Shown: positions 33,170 through 46,200, counted from the stretch's first letter. The stretch is DNA of 64,000 nt from Chaunax sp. Z400 (GCA_037577475.1 CM075188.1:8094501-8158500), one strand, 5' to 3'. The notes: generated by a model not told the origin, from the sequence alone. Made by a program: numbers and translations.

Positions 33170-36100
33170 ATTGTTAAAAGTTTGGTAATTAAAATCCATT
33201 CATTTCAATTCATCTATATGTAAATCAATACTGTTCATAAAGTTGTAGTGAGTTGTGCAGTAGTTTAAAAATGTCTACATGCAGTGCTGTCTGACTTCGT
33301 GTGGTTTATTAATACATAATTCTGAACTCGCGTTACACTTGTGGATTTGTTTCAACAACGAACATCTAATGCAACTGGCTGGAATCAAATAACTGAAAAG
33401 ATTAATAAGCCTACATCCATGCAGGACTCAACCAGTGCTGTAACTTCACAGCGCATGTCTGCTTGTGTGTTTGAGTGGACACTGCAGATCCATTGCTCCT
33501 CATTACTGGGAACAACGTTAGTCTGCCAGTTGACCACAAACCAACTGGTGCATGTAAAATAAGAGCAGTATATTGATTCCAAATCCATATGGCTTTGGGC
33601 TTTGTGTGCGTTACCACGAAATATAAATATTTATCTATATTTTATACAGTATATGATGGTATGTCAGTTTGTTTTTCTATTCACTATTATCATTTGTTTT
33701 ATCTGTCTGTCAAACAATGTTTTGAAAAAATACAAGACACATGGTTTATTAACCTGCTGGTACAGGACTTAAATTCTTGGATGACCTCTGCATGTGCTTA
33801 ATCCAACCACCTTCAGAACTACCAGGGACCCTGGAAGTTCAAGCTGCAGGCCTGGCACAGTGGAAAGAAGGGGAAAAGAAGGGAGTTAATGTGATTAAGG
33901 TTGTGTCTGAAAGGAGGCTTCCCTGTTTGAACATCGAAGGGAGAGGATTAGATTTGTCATATGCACAGAGGAGCCCTGACTGTGGCGGTGCACACTTCAC
34001 TGATCAGGAGGAATCCATGAAGCGAGTCTCCGTGCTGTTTGGGATGTTCGTTGGACAAAGTAATATGAGGGTAGTGTCAGCTGGAGAGGTACTGGGCTCG
34101 CTTCCCAGAAACAACACACATGTGCACATGGATATAACAGAATGCTTGTATAAGTGAAAAAAACACAGAAGGTGTAATTTAATCTGTGTTGTATAGTTGT
34201 TTCCCAGTGTGTGAGGGTCATTCCCAATGCTTGTTAACAGGGAATGAGAAAGGCACTGGTTTCTCTCTCCTCTCTCCCACTGCACCATCATTCCAGTGGC
34301 AGAGGATGGCCCTCTTATTAGGTCAGCTGAGAGAGGAAAATTAGCACAATTCCCCCGGGCTGGGACTTATCCCACATCTCTTCCAATTAGCTTCCTGAGC
34401 TTCTGGAGATAATTGCATTGTACAGTGCAGAGACAGGAGCTCCCACAACCTCGCTGCTGCTTCTGCATTCCTGTATCCATTCCACAGACTGCACTTCCTC
34501 CCAGAGAAAAAGAGAACATGAAAAAAAAAAGAAACTTAGGGAGACAGTAACTATAGGATCAACATCCCATCTCTCCTGGTTAATCCATCTTGGAGGCAGC
34601 CCCATCCCTTGAGCCTGGTTCCGTTAAGTACTTACATACGCTAGCAAGAGTTTGGAGTTGGGAGAAGTTTTGCATGTGTTGTCATTTATAGCGCTATCAT
34701 CTTTAATAACGGGGAGGGATTAGCGCTGTTGCCTTTTGATCCTATAATCCGCACTCCTCAAAATCCTAAACTTTATCGGCTTGCCTCTCTGCTGGACCCG
34801 CTGATCTGCTGGGAAAGACAGAAACGGACCTCAAATGAAGCGCTGTCCTGTGAAATCTCCGACAGGTGACAGCAGTAATTCGTAGCAGAGAAAAAGAACA
34901 GTTGGCCTAACGTGGCCATTGGTGATGAGCCTGTTGGCTCATATAAGGCTGTTGTCAAGGGAGATTAAAGGACTTCATAAATATGCCCCTCCGTTTTGCA
35001 GTGCTGTATATCATCAGGCTGCATTAATCAGCGCTGCCCATCCATAGCACAGTAATTGCATGTGAAGATGAGAGCTGAGGAACTTCATCTTTCCACCTGC
35101 ACCATACATCACATCACAGATTTACAATATTTGATTCATGTCAAGTATGGAAACAACACAACATACAGTGTTCATCCTCTGACCAGGGTTTATACATGTA
35201 AAAAAAAGAACAGAGAACAGTCAAATTCAACCACATTTATTCATCTGTGGTATCGTACAGTTGCATTAGCAAGACTTGAAGACATTATATTGCATCCTTT
35301 TCATTAAAATAGAAAAAAAAATTGTTGCTTTAATCTATAAATTCAAAAACAGAAATATTTTGTTTTTGCTCACAGACTTTATTCAATAAATCTGTACCGT
35401 ACCAGAAGAACATATAACATAAGAAAGACAAGTCATAACATCCATAACCAGGACCAGTGTTAGTGTTAGCTCCCCTTGCTCTTTTCATTAACATGACATG
35501 GACTCCCTCCCTCTACATCCTCAGGATTGATGTTCCACTTTCATTTATGGCCTTCCTTTCCCCTCCGCTGTGCTCTACATCGAGAGAGAAGGTTCATTTC
35601 AGCGTAGAGCAGCGGCTCGTGATCACACACTGGAACTAATTAATGAGCCAGGCCTCCGTTTATGTTAGGCAACGTTTCAGAGTGTAGAACGACAGGAACT
35701 TAATTACATGGCGCATGAGACAAGAATAGCCACTAAATGTTTCAGTGGCAGAGTGTGCAGGGCTGCATTGGCTTGTAGATTTGTGAGGCTCTTAACTGAG
35801 GCTCACGATCGCATGCGCTGTCACCGAGTGGATAAAGTCGTGTGTCACATTGTTTCTCCTTAATATCAGTGGGGATCATATTTGTTGGGATATGGGAGGG
35901 ATATGAAGTAGGATGAGGCAGGGTGAAGTACATACAGTAAATGTATATATATATATATTTCTCTTTATTCTTCTGTATTCATAGGCTGTGTTATCGAGGA
36001 GGTCCAATATTATATGACACTTTGTATCTTGACAGAAACAACTTATGGCTTGAATTAGGGAACCTTTGGTGAATTGCTGCCACCTGAGCCTCACCTGTTA

Positions 36101-36392
36101 CAGACTGCAAAGCAACTGTGCAGTGTGTGGGCTGTAACACAGTGTGATTAATTTCATCAGCAACGTGCCATTTTAGCATTGAAATTCACAATTAAAATGT
36201 TCACATTACAGGTACTAGTCTCAGCAACCATGTCTACTTTTAAAATTTTGGTGGCAGCTTGTTCGCTGCTGGACCGAGACTTTAGTAGAGAGTCTAAATC
36301 TGTTTGGTTGGATTTGACAAACTGGTCCGGTAAGTGTAGCTTGACGTAAGCGTTGGATGAGCTAAGGCAGCAAGTCTCTACCAAAAGTAGCT
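33170..36392. other. Unique sequence; candidate conserved non-coding blocks
   Basis: 34235-34600, 34915-35060 and 35630-35730 are repeat-free, of even composition, and carry homeodomain-type words such as CTAATTAATGAG (35635-35646). They resemble teleost conserved non-coding elements, but conservation cannot be seen from one sequence. The plus strand is open for 126 codons at 33777-34157 with no recognisable domain. Confidence 0.3.
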
Positions 36393-36840
36393 AAAATACT
36401 GATCCTGAGAGAGTGGAAGTCAGCTTCCCCTCCCTCCTTCAGAAAATGGCTCGATGACATGATTTGTCGTCTGTGGCTTGATAAAATAAGGTCTACTCTC
36501 TCCAACACCCATCACAGGTTCCTTAAGATCTGGGGACCCTTTATTGAACATATTGGTAAAGAACATGGGACTTAGTCACATTGGACTGCTCTGTACTGCA
36601 CTAAACCTCAAACTGCCTGTTTGGGTTTAGGCTTTTCTGGCCTGTGGCTGTGCCATATAGACCTTTATTGACCTCACCTTCTCCTGGCTCTGTGGATATC
36701 TAAATTACTGCGCTGACTGCATATGTGTTTGTTTGTTTTGTTTTTTATCTCTATGCTGGCAGTCTGTTTGTCGATTTGTTTTCTTTTTTTCTTTTTCTCT
36801 ATTTTCTTTTTTTCCTGTTCCCATATAAAATACATTTTAA
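36393..36840 (+). pseudogene. L1-type LINE ORF2 C-terminus and 3' UTR, 5'-truncated
   Basis: 60 codons from 36393 to the stop TAG at 36573-36575 read REWKSASPPSFRKWLDDM, LWLDKIRSTLSN and FLKIWGPFIEHI. This follows the C-terminal pattern of fish L1 ORF2 proteins (W-K-SPPS...W...F..IW.P...). The frame is intact over this length. Downstream, 'ctctatgctggcagtctg' and a T-rich tract to about 36840 look like its 3' UTR. Endonuclease and RT domains are missing, as expected of a 5'-truncated insertion. Confidence 0.6.
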
Positions 36841-36990
36841 AAAGTACTGTATTTACATGTGTGCTAGCTTACTAACACTTGCTCTCCTAATAAGCAGGGC
36901 TGATCGATATGATTTCAAATTAATATCATTATTTTATCATTTATTTTTTACCTCGATTAATTGATAAATAATGAATATTTATGTTATATT

Positions 36991-37131
36991 TATTTTATAT
37001 GTTATATCTAGAGGAGGTGGCTGGGGAGAGGGAGGTTTGGGCTTCTCTGCTGAGACTGCTGGCCCTGCGACCTGGACCCGGATAAGCAGAAGAAGATGGA
37101 TGGATGAATGAATGAATGGATATTTTATATG
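36991..37131 (+). mobile_element. Extremely 5'-truncated LINE (RTE/Rex-like tail) with 11-bp target duplication
   Basis: The insert encodes LEEVAGEREVWASLLRLL and then ALRPGPG with a stop at 37083-37085, the C-terminus of a fish LINE often seen just before a 'gaagatggatggatgg' tail. Here the tail is gatggatggatgaatgaatg. The 11-bp string tattttatatg occurs exactly at 36991-37001 and again at 37121-37131, so both insertion boundaries are preserved. The retained frame is undamaged, which suggests a fairly recent insertion. Confidence 0.7.
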
Positions 37132-40100
37132 ATTTTTTTTAAAGCTATAATGACAATACACATCGAGTGTCTCTATTCATGTTACGTTTGGGACTGTTCA
37201 TTATATGGTGCAAAACAGGGGAGGCACTTCCAATAATTTTGTAACCTTTGGCGAATGGTTTAAGTTTCTTTCATTTTGGCTTAGGGGAGGCTCAAATGAC
37301 TTAAATAATAAATAAATGGAGAGTGTTTGAACCACACAGTATTAATCTGACATGAACAGTAACATAAGCGGTAAATTGTTGACCAACATGCTTAAAGCTT
37401 ATTCTGGGCTATGTTGGCTGTGGAAGATTCATAATTGTTTAAAGGCACCATTAACACTAACATGCTGAGAAATTAAGGTAATCATTAAACTAATTACCTT
37501 TGCTGTTGAGTAATCAGGTAATTACTTTTCAATAAGTAGAAGTCTTTTTTTCTTTTTTTACATAGCCTGCTGCACACAGCTGATATGATCTCATCTCTGT
37601 AGACCTATGTGTGTTTGGTGCTGGTGTGAGCAGCAGGACCCCTGGGTCTTGAGGAATGCCTGTCAGCCTAAAGAGGGGCTTGAGAGGTTGACAGGAAGTG
37701 AGAATGACGTTAGCTTTGGAATCCGTGTAGAAAATGGAGCTGCCATAAAACAATGATAGATTTCATTCGGAGATTTACAAACTTCAGGCCAGAGAAAAGG
37801 AAGTTTTATTGAGATGCTTTTGTGTCTGGAATACACACAAGAAAAGTGATGTTAACTACAGCATGCCGTTACAGATTCACAGCAGAGTGCAGGGGGCTGA
37901 GAGAGACTTGAAGGCCAGTAAAGGAGGAAACTATTAACAGAGCGTCTCATGATGAACTGTGATCTTGGCTTATGCCCCTTCCTTTTATCTTCTTACATTT
38001 AAACTGCAAAGCCTCAGTCCTCCACTTATATATAGAGCTGTACATTAAAAATGTATGGGACCCTCTGCACCTTAGGTTCTTTGCATTTCCCCTACTGAAG
38101 CAATAACTATTCATATAAATTCATAGTCATACTGGTCCTTAAAAGCTTCCAGATTTGCTGCAGAACAACTATAGTGTGAATTGGCTTCCTGGGAGTCCTG
38201 GGATGTGCATCACATTTACAAGATCACTATTAATAACAGATTTCTAATATATAAAAGGGAGAAGAAATATTTTAAATACATTTTTTTTATTTTCTTTTTA
38301 TGCCTAAGGTAAGGAAAAGCATGTCTAACTTTGCACATAAGGCTAACATTACTCTAAACACACTAGAGTCTATGAGTGGATGCTGACAGCTTCATCTACT
38401 TCTGGAAACCTTTTTGTAGCTTTAACCCCGTAAATCCAAGGAAGAACACATACACAGATTTATAATGGAGATGTCTCAATGGGTGATATAATGTATAGTA
38501 AAATGATATGCCTTTACTATTGTTTATGTTCAGCAGTAAAAGCGAGACCTGTTCCCGGCAAATATGGAATGAGTTTCTGCAGAGGAATGTGGAAAAATTC
38601 AGTTTGTCACATGGTCTTGTTAGTCCAGCACGTTTAAACACTTTGTTATTTATGATGTTGGATTCCAGGGTTTCAGCACTCACCTCACCTGCAGTCTGGG
38701 TTCAGCAGGAACGCTCAGACCAGACCGGCCATGTGTGACAGACAGAAAGACCACTCCTGCTGGTGACGACAGCTTGGTTTTGTGTGAATGCTCGGAGAGG
38801 AGAGGACTATTTGAGCATATAAGTACCAAAAGAAGAAAAAGAAAAGAGCACTGTGCTTTAGCTTAGGAGGGGTGGTCAGCCTTTCCTCCTACTTCCCCAC
38901 ACAATAACCATTCTGGAGAAGCGGCTGCCAAAGCCACAGCTCTTATAGAGGAAACTGTGACCAGCTGTGAGGCAGCTGCCTACACTTGACACTCCAGCAT
39001 CACTGCATTTTCAATGTGGTATCCTGACCTGGCCGTTAAAGCCTTAATACTCCCTATCTCATATCTGACACCCTTATACCTTGGCACTGAGTCAGCATCC
39101 TGAAACAGTGAGCAGCATTGTTTGGCATTATGTGATCCATGCCCACTTACAGCTGTCAACAGAAAACCACATGGAATTCCCCCGAGCTTTGATAAATGTC
39201 ATGTCTGACAAAGGAAAGCTTAGAGACACGACTTTTACTCTCCTGCAGACTACTGTGTCAATTTGTTGTTGTGGCCTAGTGCGCATGATGGTGATGCATA
39301 TTTCTGTCTACCAGTGATCAGTGACCAATCTAATTATAGACTAATCAATCATGTGTAATGAGTCTGTCTGGCCGGGCGTGGCCCACTTCACATTTAATCC
39401 ACTGCATCTGTTTACGGGTAATTCCACGACCTCACTTTTTTAACCCCACATCTCAAACTTTTTTCTTTTTTTTTTTTGGTCTACTTCTTCCCCATCAATC
39501 TTTCTATCACACATGTCATGTGTTTCAGCAGGGAGGAACTTGGTTTTGATCAGCATTTGATGGAGAGGTAATCTTTGGGTAACACAGGAATACAGAACTA
39601 GCGTACTATATTTATTATCTTTTATATATGAGCTATTATTTTTGGCCAGCACGTTTAAAAAATGATCTGTTTTTGAACAAAGAGAGTTATTCGTCATTGC
39701 AATGATTCACTGTCATATTCTTACATGCCTGTAGCTGTGAGTGAAACCTAGCAAGGTACATCTGAGATCAATGAATGCATTAACCTCATAAAACATTCAG
39801 GTTCGGGGTCAAAGACAAGAGAAGCTGGTTTCTTCCATTTTTAGTCATATATTTCTGTTGTTTTCCAACAAATCTCTGCTTTTATTTTCCCTTTTCTTTA
39901 AACTTCACTGTGTTGGTGTGGTTCTTCCATGACGTTTCTGTAATTAAAGCCAAATGGCATTTCCCTCCATTAGCCCAGCAGCTGCTTGTGTTTAATTCCA
40001 TAAAATCAAAGTGTCCTGTTCAGCTGCTCGCTGTCACAGCTACCAAAGCTATTTGTCACAACACAGATGAAAGAAACATTTATGGAGAGTAAAGATACCG

Positions 40101-41085
40101 CTCATGTTGTTTTACCGAATTAAGACTTATTTAGAAAAGAAAGACTTATAAAATTTCAAAAAAAAAATTGGTAGCTGCAGACAATGCATCCACGGCCACA
40201 GAAACCACATTTCAAATTAATTTCTGAATATGACACCGGTGGAGCCACAAAATGAATGTTAGAGTCGGACATCCCTGCTGGGAGCTTTACAAATGAAACT
40301 CTGTCAGACACACACACACACCTACACGAGCTTAACATTTCCAAAGCTGACACTTGTGGAAAAAAATACTGCCTAAGTGTTACCTGATATTCTGCACCCC
40401 TGTGTCATAGGTTCACCAGATGGACTTTTTTCCCCAAACCTTGTGACCCTTAGAAAGCGGCATTGGTGTGTGATCCCATGAACACCCCCAAAAGTCAGAG
40501 CACAAGCTTGTTTTTGTTTTTGGACCCGTTTCCTTGTGTTTTGACTGGGTTGCATGTGTGCCAACATTTGAGCTTTCATAAATGAACTCATCAGTGAAGC
40601 TTATTAAGGCTCAGATGAACTTCATTGGTCAAGAGGAAGGGTTTTAGTCCTATATGATTATCTTTTCTTTGCAGCTTCAGATCTGCAGGATCACATCTGG
40701 TAGTTTGAAATGGCATGCTCAGCATCAGGAGGGGTTGCATAACATCGTATATTTTTTGTTGTTTGTCTTCTTATTTCATTTCTTCTAAAACCTCCTGGCC
40801 TTTTTCCATCTGAGAAATACAAGCATACATGGGTTATAGGATAAAAAAGCAGGAGGCGAATGAAATATATCTGATGTCGTAAAAGAAAAGCAGTAATACA
40901 AAACTTTCCAGCATCTTAAAACTGTCTGCCTGTGGGCAGTAACATTCCACTGGGAAAATGTATTTCATGTTTTGGATGCATGTTTTGATTTTGTTGGGGT
41001 TTTTTGTGTACTTTTTATTAAATTTTAAACATTAGCAACACAACACATCCAACTGAAGTACAGAAAAATGGTTAAATAAAAAAAT
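37132..41085. other. Unique sequence, no gene
   Basis: A T-rich run at 39459-39478, a short CA run at 40310-40321 and AT-rich stretches are present. No exon, repeat family or RNA gene was recognised over almost 4 kb. Confidence 0.4.
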
Positions 41086-41160
41086 GAATGAACAAACAAA
41101 TTAGTAAGTAAATAAATAGAAATAGAAATAGAAATAATAGTAAAGACAGACAAAGGAGAA
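41086..41160. repeat. AT-rich simple sequence with (GAAATA)n
   Basis: The hexamer tagaaa/gaaata is repeated about four times within an A-rich run with aaat and aaac words. Confidence 0.7.
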
Positions 41161-42439
41161 AAAAAACACAAAATTGAACCATATCAAGTTTGTATGTTAA
41201 TTAATCAAGTAAGAATAAGCAAAACACTGTCTCCAGTCCGCTATGTGTACATGAGTTTAGGGTAACCAGTCATCACTATGTTTTAATTTTTAATGTCATG
41301 AATAAAATAAATTCAAAATGATCCGATTTCTGGAAACCAAATCTTTATTTTGACCTTTGTTGAAAAACAAAAATCCATTTCAATTAATATAATTTCACGA
41401 TGTTCTTTGTGGTGACAATTTCCAAAAGTGGAGACCTGTTCTGGATGTTGGTCCACTTTATTGGACCCAATGACGTAAGTCTTCAACGCCAGGCTTCTCC
41501 TGTATCCTGGAGACAAGAGGCCTAAACACTTCATCTAAAATTTAGTGTCATTGTTAAACTATTCTGAAGTAATTATAAACCATTAAATGAAGAATAGGAT
41601 CGCCCTGTCGCTGTGAGAACAAAAAGTCCCTCCACATGAACGTGATTTCAGGAGACACAAGGGCTTGTGTGCCCTGGCTGCAGGCTAATAGGGTCTCCAA
41701 GCTGGCAGACCTCACACACTGGAACTCTGAGGGCTAATGACGCGAATGTGCACCAAGGCCGCTTATCATTCAAGCGTGGATACATGTGCGACATGATCAC
41801 ACACACATCACAGACTAGTGTCTCTTCAGAATTTGTGAGGCATGATGATTTAGTTCAGAGTCACATTATGTGAAGTGAATTATCCCTCAATCTGAATGAG
41901 GACATTAGGCACCAGCCCAAACAAAACATGCAGGGCTTCTATCGTGCCTGCATTTATCACTCACAACGAAAAAGTTACAAATGGCATAGTGTTTTTATAC
42001 ATGATGTAGTTTGTAGTGTAGTTTGACTTTACAAGAAAAATCAACAACTCATACAAAGAAGAAGAGATGGATGCATGACCAGACCCAACCAATCTTAATA
42101 TACGTTTTTCATGTCACCAGGGAAATATGACCTGGCAATAGATGAGTTAAAATAAGGTGATTAAAATACAAAGCCAAAGTCATGATAATCACCATAACAG
42201 CTACAGAGAAGGCTGGGAAAGAAAAAGCCACCAGGGTAGATCCAGTCACCATATCACCACAAATCATTCCCATGGTCCTGCTCCTTAACGTAATGCATGG
42301 CTCCATGCAAGTGCAAAGCAGAGGAGAGGAACGCCTCAACCAACAACCCAGGCAGTGTGACCACACCCTCATTCTGCAGCCTGATTTATAAAAAAAATAA
42401 TTTAATGTAATGCTGCTGTTATTCTTTATATTATCAATG
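41161..42439. other. No gene seen
   Basis: Unique sequence. The minus strand is open for 132 codons at 42109-42507, but most of that frame is isoleucine-rich low complexity. Confidence 0.35.
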
Positions 42440-42520
42440 GTTCTAATAATAATGATTATAATAAACTTTATTTGCATAGCAACTTTAATACAAGAAATGC
42501 AGCTCAAAATGTATTACAAC
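42440..42520 (+). repeat. 'aaactttatttgtatagc' repeat end
   Basis: 'ataaactttatttgcatagc' followed by 'acaagaaatgcagctcaaaa' closely resembles a terminal segment shared by several fish retroposons. Confidence 0.5.
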
Positions 42521-43783
42521 AAAGAAAATACATGTAACATACATGCTTCACATAAAAATATAGAAAGTACATAACATAACATAAAAACAAAGTAGAAATA
42601 AAGCAAACCTGATATAATAATAAAAATAAGATAGGCCATAATTGGTGTACAATAAGAGGGAGAATAAATCCACTTGATAATATTAGTGAGAACAAGCTTA
42701 AACAATAGAATACAGGTTCATTTTATTTAAATTTTAAATAAAGTTTTATTCAAATTAAAAATAGCATAGATAGAATATATTAAATCAAATACAACATTTC
42801 AAAAGTACAGCAGTATCCTGTTTTTGTATACAGAAAGTTGTATGATTAAGTGATGGGATACGATTTTAGCTTTCTTTTACAAATATTTAATATGTTTGCA
42901 TGAAAGATGTTAAAGCCACAGAGAAAGATCAACTCCAGTCCCTCTCGGCTCTACAGAGATTAAAGCCTGCTTATGATTAAAGTCTGGACCTGCTTATGGG
43001 CCTGAACTTGGGTCAGAGCACTAACTGTAAACACTACTGGGTAACACTGGGCCAGGTCATCGTGTTCAGCCTTTGGAACATCAACAACTGCAGGAACAGG
43101 ATAAATATTACCACCAGCAATGACGTTTCCAATGGGAAACTGGAGCGCACAGCTAAAGGGAACAAACCAGTAGCCAGCTCCATGAATATGATGCAAAAGA
43201 ACCCATTTCGATTCGTCACCACCACGCTTACATTGCAGGCAGATGTTTCACCCAATGGCAAGATACTGGAAAGAATGAGGTATTGGGAACAGCCTACACT
43301 GTAACCAGGCCCTGGTCCTCAGCCTTTCTTAGAAGAGACAAAAATCATCTGACTCTTCTGGAGCTGCTCATTCACCTCTGGAAGACATTGTTTTAACCAA
43401 ACCCAGATCTTTTGGCTGTTTTGACACTGCCGCCTGTTGCTTGCTGTACGTTTCAATGTTAAGCAGTCAGCAACTAGAAAGCAAAAGGCTGCCTTTCAGC
43501 CTTGGTACTGAAGTCTTCTACTTTACATGCAAAACACCACCGATCAAACAGACACATTTGTTCCCAGCAAAATCAGTGTTTTTCTGTCAAGACATTTTCT
43601 TTACGCTTCTGAAATGCTGTCGCTACGCTTTGGGGTCTGCGTATCTTAAGCCAATTCGATTTTCCCTTCAGAAACGGATTTCAAAAAAATGGAAAACGAG
43701 TGGTTATTTGATTCTTTATTCTGGTTCTTTTGTTTGTTTAATTTTTGTTTGTTCGTTGTTTGTTTGTTGTTGTTTTTTTTGTC
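42521..43783. other. No supported gene
   Basis: 42521-42900 is AT-rich. 43000-43310 is open on both strands for 75-100 codons, of even composition and unrecognised. 43690-43780 is T-rich. Confidence 0.35.
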
Positions 43784-44744
43784 ATCTGGCTACAAAACAA
43801 GAGTGTCAAATGCGGTGGCCCGGGCCCCCGTCTGTTCAGCAGACTATACCAGGGGCACAGACCCCCAACTCCCCCCCGAGTTGGAGTAGCAGTGGCGCAA
43901 AGTGTCAAACGGACCAGTGAAACTAGTGTTAGTGTGGATGTAAAGATGCAGTACAGCTAAGAACACTGAATATTCTACCATGAGAGCATTGAAAAAAAAA
44001 CTGACTATTCCATGTGTGCACACATCCAACTATAATACAGGTGCAAGACAAAAATCTGCACACTGTTAAGCTCCCAGAAACAACCTTTAATCTCTCTTAT
44101 AACAAAAGCAATGTCTGAGTCTGGTAGATCTTCTTCAGGCTTGTGTCAGAGAGAACAAACTTCTCCTGACAAAGGCAGTAATCAGTTCAATCACTGTCAC
44201 CTGTTGCTAAACAGGCCACAGGAAGAAACACCACAAGATGGCAATCTCAAAGGAGCAGTAATATGCAAATACAAAACACATTTTATCACATTTATTAATT
44301 AATTAGAAAAATATGCGCTCAAAAATGGGGAAGGCTGTAATAAAACAGCATGATAAAACTTGCTCATGCTGTTTTATTACAGCCTTGGTTTCTTAGTGCG
44401 CACAGCACAAATCAGAGGCCGCCACACTCAAACAGCCAAGCTACTTTAGCGACCGTAACTTTTTATTTATTGTAGCCACTGTATTGAGGAGATACAGATG
44501 TTCCTGTCTTAAACAGCTGATGAGAGGATCACGAGAGGTGGTTTCGTGCTGGGCCCATCTACCCTGACCAGGTACAGTACTATCCCGTAAATGTGGCTAC
44601 CAGGGGCTCGAAACTCAGGTGTAAATTTCTCCAGATGACAGATCTTGTTTTGCAATATCTGAAATCATTTTTGCCTGACTAAAGCAAGTCTGGCACACTG
44701 GCAATCCTACTTTAGCATTTGGCGCTCTTGTTTTGTAGCCAGAT
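43784..44744. repeat. Fold-back structure: 30-bp terminal inverted repeats 961 bp apart
   Basis: The left arm 43784-43813 starts atctggctacaaaacaagag, and the reverse complement of the right arm 44715-44744 starts with the same 20 bases; the arms differ at only 2 of 30 positions. The interior is non-coding and includes the perfect hairpin at 44331-44386 and a small ccaactc/gagttgg hairpin around a C run at 43864-43883. It may be a non-autonomous DNA transposon. The family was not recognised and no clear target duplication was found. Confidence 0.6.
44331..44386. repeat. Perfect 23-bp hairpin with 10-nt loop
   Basis: Left arm 44331-44353 begins aaggctgtaataaaacagca. The right arm 44364-44386 is its exact reverse complement. 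The loop is taaaacttgc. Outside the arms pairing stops at once. A perfect stem suggests a young inverted duplication or a palindromic element core; the stem is shorter than most miRNA precursors. Confidence 0.9.
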
Positions 44745-45845
44745 CACCACATCCGGTCTCTGAAAACGAAAAAAATAGACCTTTCTTAGTTTCTGTTCTC
44801 TAGTGATTTTATTTTTTCTTATTCAAAACAGAAAATCAAAATCAAATCTTTTTTTTTTTTATTTCACTCCTCCCTTTTTGACCAAGAAAAGGAAAATGCC
44901 TTGTATTTACCTCCCTCAGAAAGTAGCGGAGACTAAAAATGAGCTCATTTAAAAGAGAATATTGGACTTTGCCAGATGAGACTTTGCTACGTCAGTGTTG
45001 TCTTCCTCTATTCCCAAATGGCAAAAACAATAAACTTAAAAAGTAAAGAGGTGCTGGTTGATCTTAATCTTACAGAAGAAATTTCACACACAAGCACAAA
45101 TAACATGACTGACTGCATGTTTGAATTCATGTTACTCATCTGAAGTGCAGATTTAAGCTAGGAAAGAAATTAAAAATATATAAGTGGATCCCATCTCTTG
45201 GTTCATGTGCAGCAGCTTCAGCCCAGGCCTCTCAATTAAAACGTCAGAGTGGCTCAGCATCAGTGATATCTGATTTTCCCGTCACCCCCAGTGTCCGACA
45301 CGCTGGGGGAGAAACACTTCACTCGTTCTGCCTCACCACTCAGAAGTGTCCTCTTCCTCTCCCTGCGGAGAGGGGGGGGAGGGTCCTGGAGTTGGAGATG
45401 CTCGTGCGATCAGCGTGTCGCTGTGCTGACACGGCGCTGACCACAGAGAAGCTCCAGACTAGCAGACAGATGTGTTTCATTCTGCTTTATCTGTTGACAC
45501 ATCCTGTCTATGTTGCATGTGAGGACAGCGTTACACAGCGGCACCGTAGGTAGAAGCAGAGACACCAGACGGAAACCTGAACTCGTGGAAGTAAAATTTC
45601 CTCTGCACTGCTGTCTCACACCGCAGTCTGTAACATCACTCCACATGAAGACACAGAACACCTCAGGAGTGTTTCCTCTTTGAAAAATGTCTCCTCTGAC
45701 ACGTTTCATTTTTAACAGTTTACTGACCAAGGTCTGGTTTTGATCATTTGCAGGAGATGTAGGTGTCTAGGTTTACACTGAGATTAATTTTGTTGTTCGG
45801 CTGACTAACACATTATCAATCTATTGATTAGTCCGCCGCTTTATT
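44745..45845. other. No supported gene
   Basis: 45290-45560 is comparatively GC-rich and open for 96 codons (plus) and 106 codons (minus) without family signature. Confidence 0.35.
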
Positions 45846-46200
45846 CCAGACTGAAATACCTCATAAACTATTTGATGTTTTGACTGACTTTTCATCCATC
45901 ACCTTCATCAGGTTGACTGTGGTGCTTTTACGTGAAATCTCAACAACTATTGGATGGATTTTCATGACAATAACGGACATTCATGGTCCCCAGACAATGA
46001 ACCCTAATGAATTTGGTGCGCTAATCACTTTCCATATAGGTACTGTCTTTATTAGGTTAGCTTTGGTTTGTGTTAAGCACTATTTAGCTGCTAACATTAG
46101 CATGGTCAACATTGGGCCTGCACAAAAAAATCTGTATGATAGCATCAATAGCTACAATATTGTGCTGCTTCAAGAGATGCTAGCTTGGCTTTGGCTTGGT
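45846..46200 (+). repeat. Repeat family C copy
   Basis: 'ccagactgaaatacctcata', 'caacaactattggatggatt', acattcatggtccccagac and gctgctaacattagcatgg follow one another as in the other copies. Confidence 0.65.

Noticed and set aside
33777..34157. 126-codon plus-strand frame
   Set aside because: No domain, no splice context and no family resemblance; length is within what chance allows over 64 kb.
42109..42507. 132-codon minus-strand frame
   Set aside because: Its end is poly-isoleucine from an ATT/ATA-rich tract and no family is recognisable.
43441..43920. 159-codon plus-strand frame
   Set aside because: The longest frame in the window, but it runs through a T-rich low-complexity tract and into the fold-back arm, with no recognisable motif.
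44331..44386. The perfect hairpin as a microRNA gene
   Set aside because: The stem is only 23 bp with no pairing outside it, whereas canonical precursors have about 30 or more paired bases with a lower stem.
45263..45730. GC-richer interval that could be a CpG-island promoter
   Set aside because: CpG density is not clearly raised, and no transcription-start features or downstream exon could be found.
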